The notes under the pieces are model-generated. The model saw nothing but the letters and a program-made list of their open reading frames with translations. It did no database searches and was not told the origin of the DNA. Position numbers and translations under genes: made by a program. Shown one piece after another: positions 38,008 to 46,454 of a stretch of DNA of 60,193 bases; the first letter of the stretch is position 1; every line of letters starts with the position of its first letter. The stretch is taken from positions 1 to 60,193 of the IMG/VR virus record IMGVR_UViG_3300012201_000003; one strand, written 5' to 3'. This DNA comes from a virus.

Positions 38008-39143
38008 ACCCGATCGACGAAGCCCTCGGCATCCACCCCGACCCCGGCGACGGCGGGCCCGACCCGCTCGCCAAAGTCGACCTCGGCGCCCTCGTCCGCG
38101 CCGGCCGCAAAGAACCGCGCCGGTTCGCCAACGGCCTGATGTACCCCGGCAAGATGCACTCCCTCACCGGCCCGCCCGAGTCCTGCAAGACGCTGATCGC
38201 GATCTGGGCCGTCCTCCAGGTCGTCAGCTTCGGCCGCAACGTCGTCGTCATCGACGAGGAGGCCGGGCGGGAGCAGACCGCCGACATGCTCGCCGCGTTC
38301 GGCGCCGACATGGACCTGGTCGACAAGCACGTCCATTACGTTGACGCCCCGGCGCTGTCCTACGGCGCCGCCGACATGGCCCGGCTCGGCGACCTGCTCC
38401 GCACCGCCGGCCCGGTGTTCACCGTGTTCGACTCGTTCTCCGCGATGCTGTCCTACGCCGGGGTCGACGAGAACAAGCCCGGCGACGTCACCCGGTTCTG
38501 CAAGCGCGTCCTGTACCCGATCGCCCGCGAGTTCGGGTCCGCTGTCCTGGTCACCGCCCACGACTCCAAGGAGGGCGGCAACAGCCGGTACGGGCGCGGC
38601 ACCACCGCGATCCTCGCCGAGTTCGAGGTGGCGTTCAAGGTGTCCGCGATCAAACCCGTCACCCGCGCCCAGGACGGCATCATCAACTTCCACGTCCCCA
38701 AGGACCGGCCCGCGTGGCTGCACCGCGACTGGCGGATCCGCATCACCCGCGACCCGCTCGCCCTGCACTGGGACAAGGCCGCCGAGACGATCGGCCCCGA
38801 CGGGCTCGGCCCCGCCGCCAAGAAACTCCTCGACGTCCTCGACGACACCCCGATGGCGATCGCCGCGCTGACCGACCGGCTCGCCGCCAAGTACGGCCAC
38901 GGCCTCAAGCGGGAGACGGCCAGCAGGTGCCTGACCGAGCTGATGGAGTCCGGGCTCGCCGACCGCATCGACCAGGGCCCCGGCCGTGCCGCGCTGTGGC
39001 TCAAGCGCGGCAACCAGCTCCCCGAGGCCGAGGACCCGGCCGGGCAGGCCCTCGCCGCCAGCCGCGAGGCCAGGGCCGAGCCGCCTCCGCCGGACGGCCA
39101 CGGCTGGCCCGAGGGCTCGGCCGGGGCGGAGGCGAACCAGTGA
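38004..39143 (+). CDS. RepA/AAA_25-type replication ATPase
   Basis: The 379-residue protein has Walker A at about 52-60, reading GPPESCKT: Cys replaces the usual Gly before Lys. Then NVVVIDEEAG, a FTVFDSFSAML strand and LVTAHDSKEGGNSRYG follow, the RecA-like hexameric core of RepA/DnaB-like ATPases. A winged-helix tail (about 275-335) could bind DNA. It is GTGA-coupled to the gene before it and lies directly upstream of a direct-repeat array, as replication initiator genes often do. Confidence 0.75.
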   Translation: MNPIDEALGIHPDPGDGGPDPLAKVDLGALVRAGRKEPRRFANGLMYPGKMHSLTGPPESCKTLIAIWAVLQVVSFGRNVVVIDEEAGREQTADMLAAFGADMDLVDKHVHYVDAPALSYGAADMARLGDLLRTAGPVFTVFDSFSAMLSYAGVDENKPGDVTRFCKRVLYPIAREFGSAVLVTAHDSKEGGNSRYGRGTTAILAEFEVAFKVSAIKPVTRAQDGIINFHVPKDRPAWLHRDWRIRITRDPLALHWDKAAETIGPDGLGPAAKKLLDVLDDTPMAIAALTDRLAAKYGHGLKRETASRCLTELMESGLADRIDQGPGRAALWLKRGNQLPEAEDPAGQALAASREARAEPPPPDGHGWPEGSAGAEANQ

Positions 39144-39343
39144 GCGGCCTGGGCGAGCGGTACACGTGCTCGGTCTGCGGCCGGGACCGCGTCAAAACGC
39201 GCAGCGACGGGGAAGCCCGCGCCGAGCAGTCCGCTACCTGGCAGCCGCAGTACGCCGGCGAGGACTCCGGCCTGGTGTGCGGGCCATGCTTCGCGGCGCT
39301 GATGGCATGGGTGCGAGCCGAGCACCCGGAGTACCTGCGGTGA
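39140..39343 (+). CDS. Small zinc-ribbon protein
   Basis: The product has 67 residues from GTG at 39140 (GTGA overlap). CSVCGRDR and CGPCFAAL give a four-Cys zinc ribbon. It probably binds nucleic acid or the ATPase encoded upstream. Confidence 0.65.
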   Translation: MSGLGERYTCSVCGRDRVKTRSDGEARAEQSATWQPQYAGEDSGLVCGPCFAALMAWVRAEHPEYLR

Positions 39344-39671
39344 GCGGACCGGCCGCCGCCGACCCGTGACCGACCCGTGACCGCACCTGTGACCGTCTCG
39401 TTGCTAGACCTGTGATCTGACCTGTGACCGTCACGCCTGCATGTACCGCAGCTAACAGGTACTACTACGGTGAGGGGTGCGCCTGACGGCGCCCCCGCCG
39501 GGGTTCTGGTCCTTAACCCCCGGTGGCTGGGGTTAACCTCAGCCGTCTACCCCCTGACCCCCATCCGGCGGAGTGTACTGATGGTGACCTGTGACCTGTC
39601 AAGTCACAGGTTCCCCGATCACGGGCCCGGGCGCCCGTGTACTGTCATTACACATCTGGAGAGGCAGACTG
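39344..39671. other. Iteron-like repeats, candidate replication origin
   Basis: This 328-base gap follows the ATPase operon. Five direct copies of GACC(C/T)GTGACC-like 11-mers start at 39361, 39372, 39384, 39407 and 39419 (spacings 11, 12, 23, 12), one more at 39586, and an inverted half at 39604-39612. A hairpin TTAACCCC-N8-GGGGTTAA lies at 39513-39536. Phased repeats beside a RepA-like gene fit an origin or a repressor array. A TCTGGAGAGG before the next gene ends the region. Confidence 0.55.
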
Positions 39672-39884
39672 ATGACGGAGCCGGCTGGCAGCATTGACCC
39701 GTGGACGGGCCCGTACGCGGCTGAGGTCCGCGACTACCTGGAGTGGTGCCGCGACGTGCCGTCGTCGAAGTACCACCCGAGCCCGGAGGGCGCACTGAAG
39801 ATGATCTACCACCGGGGTGACCGGGCCAGGGCGGCCCAGATCCGGGACGCGTATGGCGCGGTGCACGCTGCGGAGCATCGGTGA
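39672..39884 (+). CDS. Small hypothetical protein
   Basis: The product has 70 residues. TCTGGAGAGG is seven bases before ATG. It contains AEVRDYLEWCRDVPSSKYH and a helical tail. No family recognised. Confidence 0.65.
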   Translation: MTEPAGSIDPWTGPYAAEVRDYLEWCRDVPSSKYHPSPEGALKMIYHRGDRARAAQIRDAYGAVHAAEHR

Positions 39885-40117
39885 GCGGGGGATGCGCGGC
39901 TGAGCACGCCGGCGTGTTCGGCCGCGAGGCCCCGGTCCGCTGGGTGGTTCGCACGGGCATCGCCAAGGCCGAGAACGCAGATGAGGTAGTACCTCAATTC
40001 GCATTTCAGGAGGCTGGGGCGTGCTCGCGGCACCTGGCCCGGGTGTGCTCGCAGGTGATCCGCGACGCCGGGCGCGGCCCGGACGTTCAGCTCGCCGTTA
40101 CTGCGAGGCCGACGTGA
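39881..40117 (+). CDS. Small hypothetical protein
   Basis: The product has 78 residues from GTG at 39881 (GTGA overlap). Contains GGCAAEHAG and FQEAGACSRHLARVC, a possible Cys/His metal site. Confidence 0.6.
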   Translation: MSGGCAAEHAGVFGREAPVRWVVRTGIAKAENADEVVPQFAFQEAGACSRHLARVCSQVIRDAGRGPDVQLAVTARPT

Positions 40118-40428
40118 GCCACGGCCCGCACGAGGCCCTGCCCGGCCACGCGCCGGGGCAGATCCTCCATGACGGATGCGCCGAGTGCGAGTGGCGGGCG
40201 GCCGGCCGCGACCTCGGCATCGGCGCTCTCGACGCGGCCACGTTCGCCCGTGCGTGGCAGCGGGCGGTCACCTGGCAGCGTGAGGAGCAGGTGCGGCCAT
40301 CGGCTGCCGAGACGCCGCTGCTCGCCGTCCTGTGGGCAGTGCAGGTGCAGCTCGAACGGGCCGGGGTGCCGCTCGGCGTGCTGCCATGCGGCATCACGGT
40401 CACCGACGGGAAGCCGCAGACGTGGTGA
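40114..40428 (+). CDS. Hypothetical protein with Cys/His start
   Basis: The product has 104 residues from GTG at 40114 (GTGA overlap). The N-terminus has LHDGCAECEWRAAGRD; the rest is helical with ATFARAWQRAVTWQ. Similar compact proteins are frequent in phages. Function unknown. Confidence 0.6.
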   Translation: MSHGPHEALPGHAPGQILHDGCAECEWRAAGRDLGIGALDAATFARAWQRAVTWQREEQVRPSAAETPLLAVLWAVQVQLERAGVPLGVLPCGITVTDGKPQTW

Positions 40429-41075
40429 GCGCGCCTGACGGGTTCGACCTGGCCGCCGCCGAGATCCGCGAGTCCGCCTCCGTCCTGCGGGTCGGCGGCC
40501 TGGACCTGTCGCTCACCTCCACCGGCCTGGCCCGCATCGACGGCGAACGGCTGACCACCTGGGTGCACAAGCCCAGTACACTGCGCGGTTTCGAGCGGCT
40601 GGAGTCGATCATCGAGACGACTCTGTCGTACCTCGCGGACCGGGACGTGATCGCCGTCGAGGGCCTGTCGTTCGGCGCGAAGGGCAGCGCCATGCTCGAC
40701 CTCGCGGGGCTGCGCGCGGTGGTGACGCTGGAGCTGCACCGCGCCGGCCTGACGGTGGCTGACGTGCCGCCGGCGGTGGTCAAGAAGTACGCGACCGGGG
40801 TCGGCGGGGCGGATAAGTTCGCGGTGTACGCGCAGGCGGTGAAACGGCTCGGCGGCGAGTTCGTCGGCGACGACGCGGCGGACGCGGCGTGGCTGGCGCA
40901 CATGGCGGCCGACTACTACGGCTGCCCGCTGGTGACCATGCCGGCGGTGTCGCGGGCCGTGCTGTGCTCGCTGACGATCCGGGGCAGGCGCAAGGGCTTG
41001 CCCGTGGTGGAGTGGCCGGACCTGGCCACGGTCGCCGGGCCGCCCGCAGCGGCCGGGCAGGAGAGGATGCCGTGA
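40425..41075 (+). CDS. RuvC-like Holliday junction resolvase
   Basis: The 216-residue protein has an RNase H-like fold: Asp28 in VGGLDLSLTSTGLA, Glu80 in AVEGLSFGAKG, and Asp150-Asp154 in VGDDAADAAW. VPPAVVKKYATG is the family's VKK/ATGxGxA element. It would cut branched replication or recombination intermediates before packaging. GTG overlaps the upstream stop. Confidence 0.85.
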   Translation: MSAPDGFDLAAAEIRESASVLRVGGLDLSLTSTGLARIDGERLTTWVHKPSTLRGFERLESIIETTLSYLADRDVIAVEGLSFGAKGSAMLDLAGLRAVVTLELHRAGLTVADVPPAVVKKYATGVGGADKFAVYAQAVKRLGGEFVGDDAADAAWLAHMAADYYGCPLVTMPAVSRAVLCSLTIRGRRKGLPVVEWPDLATVAGPPAAAGQERMP

Positions 41076-41392
41076 TGGCAACGAAACAGGACATCGAAGC
41101 AGGAGTGGCCGTGAACATGGGCGGAACGGTGCCGTCCGGGCATGCGCTCGGGCCGATCCGGGCGCGGCTGCTTGATGCGCCGCGCGAGCGTCAGTGGGTG
41201 ATCGGCCAGGTCGTCTCCAAGGCCACGAACGTCGACCACCCGCCCGACGCTGACGACCGCCGGGCGCCGGTCATGGTGTTCGTCGACATGGCCGGGGTGA
41301 CGGACACGGCGGACTGCGACCAGCTCGACGCGATGATGACCCGGGCCCGCAACCAGGCGCCGGGCCAGACCCGGCTGGAGGGCGTGAGCTGA
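41075..41392 (+). CDS. Hypothetical protein
   Basis: The product has 105 residues from ATG at 41075 (TGATG with the resolvase stop). GGAGAGG lies eight bases upstream. Contains VFVDMAGVTDTADCDQLDAM. No family recognised. Confidence 0.6.
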   Translation: MATKQDIEAGVAVNMGGTVPSGHALGPIRARLLDAPRERQWVIGQVVSKATNVDHPPDADDRRAPVMVFVDMAGVTDTADCDQLDAMMTRARNQAPGQTRLEGVS

Positions 41393-41544
41393 TGTACTAC
41401 GGGCCGGACGCCTCGTACACCTGGCCCGCCGACGACGTGGGCCACGACGACTACCGCCTCTGGCAGGGGCGTTACTGGCCGGCGGCGACGCTGGCCGCGA
41501 TGGGAGTGATGACCGATGGCGCAGTCCAGCGCGCTGGCGCGTGA
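41392..41544 (+). CDS. Small Tyr/Trp-rich protein
   Basis: The product has 50 residues: MYYGPDASYTWPADDVGHDD, then YRLWQGRYWP and a helix. It overlaps the next gene by 29 bases in another frame and the previous gene's stop. Aromatic-rich acidic starts like this occur in small phage proteins of unknown role. Confidence 0.55.
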   Translation: MYYGPDASYTWPADDVGHDDYRLWQGRYWPAATLAAMGVMTDGAVQRAGA

Positions 41545-41773
41545 GATCGACGCCATGCGCAGGTGCGAGTCGGCCCTGGCCGGCCTCGACGACAAGGCCA
41601 GGTCGCGGGTGATCCGCCGCATGGTCGAGGAGTACGCCGAGAACGAGTGGATGGAACTGCCGGCGCGCGGCGGACAGCGGCTCCCGCCGCTGGAGGTGGC
41701 GGCGCTTGCCGATCCCGCTGTCATGGCCGCCGTTAACGCAGACAAGGCCGTCCCGGAAGGGGCCGGGGCATGA
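41516..41773 (+). CDS. Small helical protein
   Basis: The product has 85 residues, helical, with LDDKARSRVIRRMVEEYAEN near the middle. Coupled to the next gene by ATGA. Confidence 0.6.
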   Translation: MAQSSALAREIDAMRRCESALAGLDDKARSRVIRRMVEEYAENEWMELPARGGQRLPPLEVAALADPAVMAAVNADKAVPEGAGA

Positions 41774-42762
41774 CGGCGCCGACGTACCCAGGCCGCTACC
41801 TCGGCCTGCGCCGCACCGACCCGGAACGGCTCCGGCACACGATCCGGCTGCCCCTGACCGGCGCCACCCCGGGCCACCCGCTCGTCGCCGACCACCTCGC
41901 CCGGGTGCCCGCATGGAACGGGGCGACGAACTTCCACTTCGGCACCTGCGGGCCCGTGTCGGTCGTGAACAGCGCGATCCAGACGTGGAAGTACCTGCTC
42001 GGCGAGGACATTGCCGCCTCCGACCAGGCCATCTACGACCTGTACACCCGGTCCGGGAACCCAGACTTCGACCCGGCCACCGGGGCCGACGACTTCGGCG
42101 TCGACATGACCGTCATGCTGTCCGCGCTCGTCAAGGGCGGCATCATGGTCCAGCGGGCAAGCGGGCAGACCGAGATCGTCAAGCCGCTCTGCTTCGCCGC
42201 CACCCCAACCGCGATCGACGACGTCCGCGCGGTCACTTCGATCTTCGGCGGCGCCCTGCTGGCGGTAACCCTCCAGCAGGCGCAGCAGGCCCAGACCGGC
42301 GCCGGGCTGTGGGATTACTCCCTGTCGCCGCAGTGGGGCGGCCACGCGGTGCTGGGCGGCAGCTACAGCAGCGACATGGCCGCGCACCACGCTGACGAGA
42401 AGGTCGTCACGTGGATGCGGCCGGTCGGGACCACCGACGACTTCATGGCCCACCAGCTCGACGAGGCGTACGTGGTCGTGTGGGAGCCGCTGTGGGATCA
42501 TCCGGCGTTCCAGGACGGCGTGGACCGGGCGCAGCTCGCGGCCGACTTTGCCGCCGAGACGGGCAGGCCGTTCCCGTTCCCCGCGCCGTTGCCGCTGCCG
42601 GACCCGATGACGACGCACCCGGACCGGACGTTCGGCCACGACCAGCGGGTCATCGACTGGGCCACTGTCACCCAGCCATCACCAGCCGTCACCACGTCGG
42701 AGGAGCAGTACGCCGCGCAGCAGTACCGGCTGTGGCGGCAGGCGCGGGGCTACGCCCCGTAG
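41770..42762 (+). CDS. Papain-like fold protein
   Basis: In this 330-residue protein, GTCGPVSVVNSAI places Cys60 at the head of a helix, as in papain-like cysteine peptidases. QWGGHAVLGGSY places His192 in a strand, and the next strand has VVTWMRP. DEAYVVVWEP follows. The Cys-helix and GHAV-strand order is that of C1/C39-like peptidases. An Asn/Asp third residue is not certain. It ends the operon before a strong terminator. No signal peptide is visible, so it would act in the cytoplasm or virion. Confidence 0.65.
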   Translation: MTAPTYPGRYLGLRRTDPERLRHTIRLPLTGATPGHPLVADHLARVPAWNGATNFHFGTCGPVSVVNSAIQTWKYLLGEDIAASDQAIYDLYTRSGNPDFDPATGADDFGVDMTVMLSALVKGGIMVQRASGQTEIVKPLCFAATPTAIDDVRAVTSIFGGALLAVTLQQAQQAQTGAGLWDYSLSPQWGGHAVLGGSYSSDMAAHHADEKVVTWMRPVGTTDDFMAHQLDEAYVVVWEPLWDHPAFQDGVDRAQLAADFAAETGRPFPFPAPLPLPDPMTTHPDRTFGHDQRVIDWATVTQPSPAVTTSEEQYAAQQYRLWRQARGYAP

Positions 42763-42787
42763 CGCGGCGCTGTGCGCCATTCTGAGG

Positions 42788-42830
42788 CGTGAGGCCCCGT
42801 GGGGTACAGGATCATCCACGGGGCCTCACG
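42788..42830. terminator. Bidirectional terminator between convergent operons
   Basis: A perfect 15-bp inverted repeat (CGTGAGGCCCCGTGG at 42788-42802 and its complement at 42816-42830), loop 13 bases, followed by TTCGTCC. It lies between the plus operon ending at 42762 and the minus late operon ending at 42885. Confidence 0.8.
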
Positions 42831-42884
42831 TTCGTCCTGGAACCTGCCAGCGGCGCGCGCCTGGCGTACTCACAGTCGGCACCG

Positions 42885-43058
42885 TCAGCGCTGCCGCCGG
42901 GCCGGCGGGTCGTACCAGATCGGGTGGCGGTGGCACACCATCACGTGCGCCACCGCCGGCCCGCACGTCATGGGGCCGCCCTCCGCGACCGTAATAAAGA
43001 TCACCATGGCCAGCGCTGTGACGATGACGGCGAACAGCACCAGCAGGACATCGCTCAC
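42885..43058 (-). CDS. Small single-pass membrane protein
   Basis: The product has 57 residues from GTG at 43058 after GGAGGTG. One membrane helix (SDVLLVLFAVIVTALAMVIF), then a Cys/His-bearing tail. Its first 50 bases and leader are nearly repeated at 12860-12917, so the proteins are paralogues at the N-terminus. It ends the late operon, near the lysis genes. Confidence 0.6.
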   Translation of the reverse strand: MSDVLLVLFAVIVTALAMVIFITVAEGGPMTCGPAVAHVMVCHRHPIWYDPPARRQR

Positions 43059-43106
43059 CAGGGCACCTCCGCTGGTACTCCTACCAGGCCAGCCGCGCGC
43101 GCGGCG

Positions 43107-43157
43107 AAGGCCCCCGGTCACCTCCCCCACACGGGGAAGGGCCGGGGGCCTTCTTTT
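43107..43157. terminator. Stem-loop with T run
   Basis: AAGGCCCCCGG (43107-43117) pairs with CCGGGGGCCTT (43142-43152), followed by TTCTTTT on the plus strand. On the minus strand it lies after the holin gene, where it lacks a T run but could still terminate or protect the 3' end. Confidence 0.6.
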
Positions 43158-43188
43158 CATCGTTGCCCTGAACGGGCGTGATGAGTCT

Positions 43189-43425
43189 TTACGCGGACGA
43201 TTTGGGCGCCAGGTACGCGCCGACGTAGGCGAGCAGCGCCGGCATCGCCGCGTAGATGGCGGTGATGTCGGCCTGCGGCAGCGGGTGGTGCGTGACGTAC
43301 GCCTGGAGCAGGCCAACCACGACCCCGGCGACGGCGGCGCCCGCGCCCGCGCCGAGCCACGCCCCGTGCGCCTTGGGCGACACCGGATCCCGGGGCCTGG
43401 CCCCGGGTGCTAGCTGTCCGCTCAC
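43189..43425 (-). CDS. Holin
   Basis: The product has 78 residues from GTG at 43425 after GGGAGG. Two membrane helices (about 22-45 and 53-72) with a basic, Pro-rich N-terminus. It lies immediately downstream of the amidase endolysin, the usual place of a holin, which would form the membrane lesion that releases it. Confidence 0.75.
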   Translation of the reverse strand: MSGQLAPGARPRDPVSPKAHGAWLGAGAGAAVAGVVVGLLQAYVTHHPLPQADITAIYAAMPALLAYVGAYLAPKSSA

Positions 43426-43513
43426 GTCCGCCTCCCTTGGGTGGCGCCCCGGGCTCGCGAGGGTCCATGGACGCGGGCCGGGACAGCCGCTGGCATCGTA
43501 ACCCGCGCCGCTG

Positions 43514-44311
43514 TCAGCCGGGGTAAGTCCCGGCGTAGATGACCGTGCCCGCCGGGGGGACCTCGCCGGCGAGGGCGTCCGCCGCCTGGCCCTCCAGCGG
43601 CCCGAACCCGGACGGCCGGTGCACCGCCGTCTGCCACAGCAGGTGCTGGGTCCGCAGCCCGTGCCGGGCGGCGAGCTGCCCCCACGTCGCGTGCCCGTCG
43701 GCATGTATTTCTATCGGCTCGGCCGGCGGGACCGGGGCCGGGTCGCGGATCAGGTGCGCCCGGCGGATGATCTCGGCGCGCTGCCCCGACCGGACGTGGG
43801 CGGTGAACGACGAGTCGGGGCACGAGTGCCGGTTCAGGTTCCACGGGTCGCACATGCGGTGGTAGGCGAACCCCTGGCCGGCGCAGTCGTCGCAGACCTG
43901 CAGCGGGAACCCGGCGAACCGGGACAGGAACTCGGTGAGCTGCGCCCCGGCGGTGAGCGCGGCGTCGGAGATCGGGATGTCCGGGTTCCCGGCGTCCTCG
44001 AACTCGATGCCGTACCAGGCCAGGTTCGCGGCGTAGGCGTGCCACGCTTCCCAGCCCTTGCCGACCGGGCCGAACTGGTGGATCCGCCCGGCCTGGGACA
44101 CGCCGAAGTGGGCGGACGCCTGCCGGGCCGGGTCGTTGAATACCGCGATCGTGCCGGCCAGGAACCCGACCATCGTGTGCATCAGCACGCCGCGCATGGC
44201 CCCGGTCACGCCCAGCTTGCCGTTGACGCACGGGAACGGCGAGTTGTAGGTGATGTCGGCGTCGCCGCTGACCCTGCCGCTGGCCGTGTCGAGTCCGAGT
44301 GCGAGCGTCAT
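43514..44311 (-). CDS. Endolysin, N-acetylmuramoyl-L-alanine amidase
   Basis: The 265-residue protein has an amidase_2 fold: GVLMHTMVGFLAG with zinc His about 45, then AHFGVSQAGRIHQF, YGIEFED, and a late HSCPDSSF with the second His-Cys ligand pair. The tail (about 195-265) has HATWGQLAARHGLRTQHLL and AGTVIYAG, a LysM-like wall-binding domain. It cleaves peptidoglycan cross-links at lysis. No signal peptide, so it needs the holin. Confidence 0.85.
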   Translation of the reverse strand: MTLALGLDTASGRVSGDADITYNSPFPCVNGKLGVTGAMRGVLMHTMVGFLAGTIAVFNDPARQASAHFGVSQAGRIHQFGPVGKGWEAWHAYAANLAWYGIEFEDAGNPDIPISDAALTAGAQLTEFLSRFAGFPLQVCDDCAGQGFAYHRMCDPWNLNRHSCPDSSFTAHVRSGQRAEIIRRAHLIRDPAPVPPAEPIEIHADGHATWGQLAARHGLRTQHLLWQTAVHRPSGFGPLEGQAADALAGEVPPAGTVIYAGTYPG

Positions 44312-44352
44312 CGCTTCCTCCTAAGTCGCCTTGGGGGCTGCAGCCCCCAAGG

Positions 44353-44739
44353 TTACGAGCCGTTCTCCAGCGCGGCCAGCCGCTGGCGAAGGTCAGCGAC
44401 CTGACGTTGCAGCCGCGCGTTCTCAGCGGTCAGCTCCTCCTCGCGGCGCTCCAGCTCCCGGATCCGCCGCTGGTACGAGGCCGTCTCCTGCAACTGGGCG
44501 CGCAGCCCCGCGACCTCCGCCTTGCCCCGGTCCATCTGCTCCTGCAAATCGTCGATCACGCTGGACTGCACGATCACGGCGCCCTGCGCGGCCTGCACCA
44601 CGATCCTCGGACCCTCGGCCCGCAGCCGCAGGTACGCGGTCAGCCCGCCGCCGCCGAACACGGCCACGATCAGGCCGACGATCGCAGCCGTCCAGTCACT
44701 GCCGACCGCCGGAGCCGCTGCGGTCAGCACCCCCACCAC
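44353..44739 (-). CDS. Membrane-anchored coiled-coil protein
   Basis: The product has 128 residues if GTG 44739 is used; GTG 44730 is also plausible. One membrane helix (about 12-38), then a long Glu/Arg/Gln heptad coiled coil to the end. The place next to the lysis genes suggests a spanin-like or lysis-timing role, which is not proved. Confidence 0.6.
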   Translation of the reverse strand: MVGVLTAAAPAVGSDWTAAIVGLIVAVFGGGGLTAYLRLRAEGPRIVVQAAQGAVIVQSSVIDDLQEQMDRGKAEVAGLRAQLQETASYQRRIRELERREEELTAENARLQRQVADLRQRLAALENGS

Positions 44740-45184
44740 CCCCGTTCCCCGGCCGGATGACGATATGCCGGGTGCGCAGAGCACGAAGCCGCGCTGCCGC
44801 CGCGACCAGGAAAACCACATCGAAAAGGCCCGTCACCGCGAACGGCGGCCCGGGTCCCAGGTAGATGCCGTACAGCAGCAGCCTGGCCAGCAGCGACCCG
44901 CACATCATCGTCAGGCCGAGCGCCTCGACAGCGATCTTGTCGCCGGCCACGCCGGCCGCCGTGCCCGCGCCGGCCAGCAGGAACATGGCGGCCAGTGCGT
45001 CGGCCTCCCACCAGGGAAGCAGGGCGCTGACGGGGTCCGCCGACCCCCACCCGAGCAGCACCGCCGCCCCGAAGGCCAGGAACGTGACCGCGAGCGCAAC
45101 CTCGAACGGAACTACCCCCAGCCGTGCCTGTACCAGCGCAACCCTCGACGTGACGCGCCGTTCGTGACCCGGCTCACGAACCAT
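44696..45184 (-). CDS. Four-helix membrane protein
   Basis: The product has 162 residues with four hydrophobic helices (about 26-46, 64-84, 88-108, 118-136). ATG 45184 or GTG 45190 may start it. It may be a second holin or antiholin, given its neighbours. Confidence 0.6.
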   Translation of the reverse strand: MVREPGHERRVTSRVALVQARLGVVPFEVALAVTFLAFGAAVLLGWGSADPVSALLPWWEADALAAMFLLAGAGTAAGVAGDKIAVEALGLTMMCGSLLARLLLYGIYLGPGPPFAVTGLFDVVFLVAAAARLRALRTRHIVIRPGNGGGGGADRSGSGGRQ

Positions 45185-45220
45185 GTCCACCCATGGCCTG
45201 CCTTCCCCTGGCTGCTGAGC

Positions 45221-46450
45221 CTAGCCGCGCACGTGCGGCGGCCGGGCATGAGGCGGGCGCCGCTGCCAGCGGGTATGCCGCCCGCGCCCCTCAAACGACC
45301 ACTGCAGGTGGCCCCTGTGCCGGAACACGTCGTACTTGCGGCCCTTCGCCCGCGCCGCCCGGGCGGACAGCAGCCCGGCGAAGTCCTCGTCCGGTGTGGC
45401 GAACGGCGTGATGTCAGCGGTGTCAGTGTCGTCGTCGTACTCGTAGCGACCCACCATGAAGTGCGGTGACCCTGCCTTGACCTCGCCGCCGAACCCCTGG
45501 TCCATCAGCATCAGCTTGCACACCATCGGCCCCTCGCCGCCGGCGAAGAAGCACCCGAGATCCTGGGGCTGCCCGTTCAGGGTGCGCAGGTTCCCGGCCC
45601 GGACCGTGAACGGTCCCGCGTAGCTGGCGCGCTTGTACCGCTTCAGCGCCGACAGGCCAACCGCCTGCGCGTCGACCTGGGTCATGGCCCCGTTGGAGGA
45701 GAGGTCCACGTAGTCCTCGGTGCGCCCGTGCTTGTCGATGCTGGCCTGGTCGAGCGCCCACACGGTGGCGAACAGGGCCGGGTAGCCGGCCCCGAGGTCG
45801 GGGGTCTTGCAGTAGCGGACCTGGATGGCGTTGACGTCGCCGCCGAGGGTCCTCGGCGCGGCCTCGGCGGTGAGGAGCAGCCGGTTGGGCGTGTCGTCAT
45901 CGACGGGGAATATTTCAAGTTTCTGCCCGGCGGGGGTGCGGCGGACCCACCAGGTCAGGCCGCCCGGTGAGGTCATCTGGTTCAGCATCGCGTCGATGAA
46001 GATGCTGCCGCTGTCGGGGACGGACCCGAAGTACAGGCCGGCGGTTCCGTGCACCGAGGTGGGCAGCCAGGACAGGCCCCGGCCGATGGCGTTGGCGATG
46101 ACGGTGTCGGGGGCGAGGGCGGCCCAGGAGTTCCCGATGCCGTAGTCGGCGGCGTACCGGCTGCCGAAGGTGCCGGACCCGTTGGCGGTGACTTGCCAGC
46201 CGCCGCCGGGGGCGGGCTCGGCGAGGGTGCCATCCCACACCACCGACCCGCCGCGGACCACCTCGACGAGCCGGCCGGGGTCGAGCGCGTCGGTGCGGGA
46301 CCGGGCATCGACCCCGATGGTGCATGTCATGGCCTCGCAGCCGCCGGGCACCGTGTAGGAGTAGGTGAGGCCGCCGACGGGGCCGAGCGCGTTCAGGTAG
46401 CGCGCCCCGGTCCGGTCGGGGCGCAGGGTGCGGACCTTGGAGTGCGACAC
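45221..46450 (-). CDS. Minor tail protein
   Basis: The 409-residue protein has a beta-rich N-terminus (GLTYSYTVPGGCEAMTC, VEVVRGGSVVWDGTLAEP) typical of baseplate/tail-tip proteins of actinophages. A middle part reads ANAIGRGLSWLPTS, and the Arg/His tail is basic. It is downstream of the giant tail protein and one smaller tail gene, as the minor tail cluster expects. Confidence 0.75.
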   Translation of the reverse strand: MSHSKVRTLRPDRTGARYLNALGPVGGLTYSYTVPGGCEAMTCTIGVDARSRTDALDPGRLVEVVRGGSVVWDGTLAEPAPGGGWQVTANGSGTFGSRYAADYGIGNSWAALAPDTVIANAIGRGLSWLPTSVHGTAGLYFGSVPDSGSIFIDAMLNQMTSPGGLTWWVRRTPAGQKLEIFPVDDDTPNRLLLTAEAAPRTLGGDVNAIQVRYCKTPDLGAGYPALFATVWALDQASIDKHGRTEDYVDLSSNGAMTQVDAQAVGLSALKRYKRASYAGPFTVRAGNLRTLNGQPQDLGCFFAGGEGPMVCKLMLMDQGFGGEVKAGSPHFMVGRYEYDDDTDTADITPFATPDEDFAGLLSARAARAKGRKYDVFRHRGHLQWSFEGRGRHTRWQRRPPHARPPHVRG

Positions 46451-46454
46451 GGGC

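Noticed and set aside
39361-39430. CRISPR array
   Set aside because: Repeats are 11 bases with 0-12 base gaps and no spacer structure; no cas genes are present.
43107-43157. Terminator for a plus-strand gene
   Set aside because: The T run favours plus-strand termination, but no plus gene reaches it because the terminator at 42788-42830 stands before it; its purpose is probably 3' protection of late mRNA.
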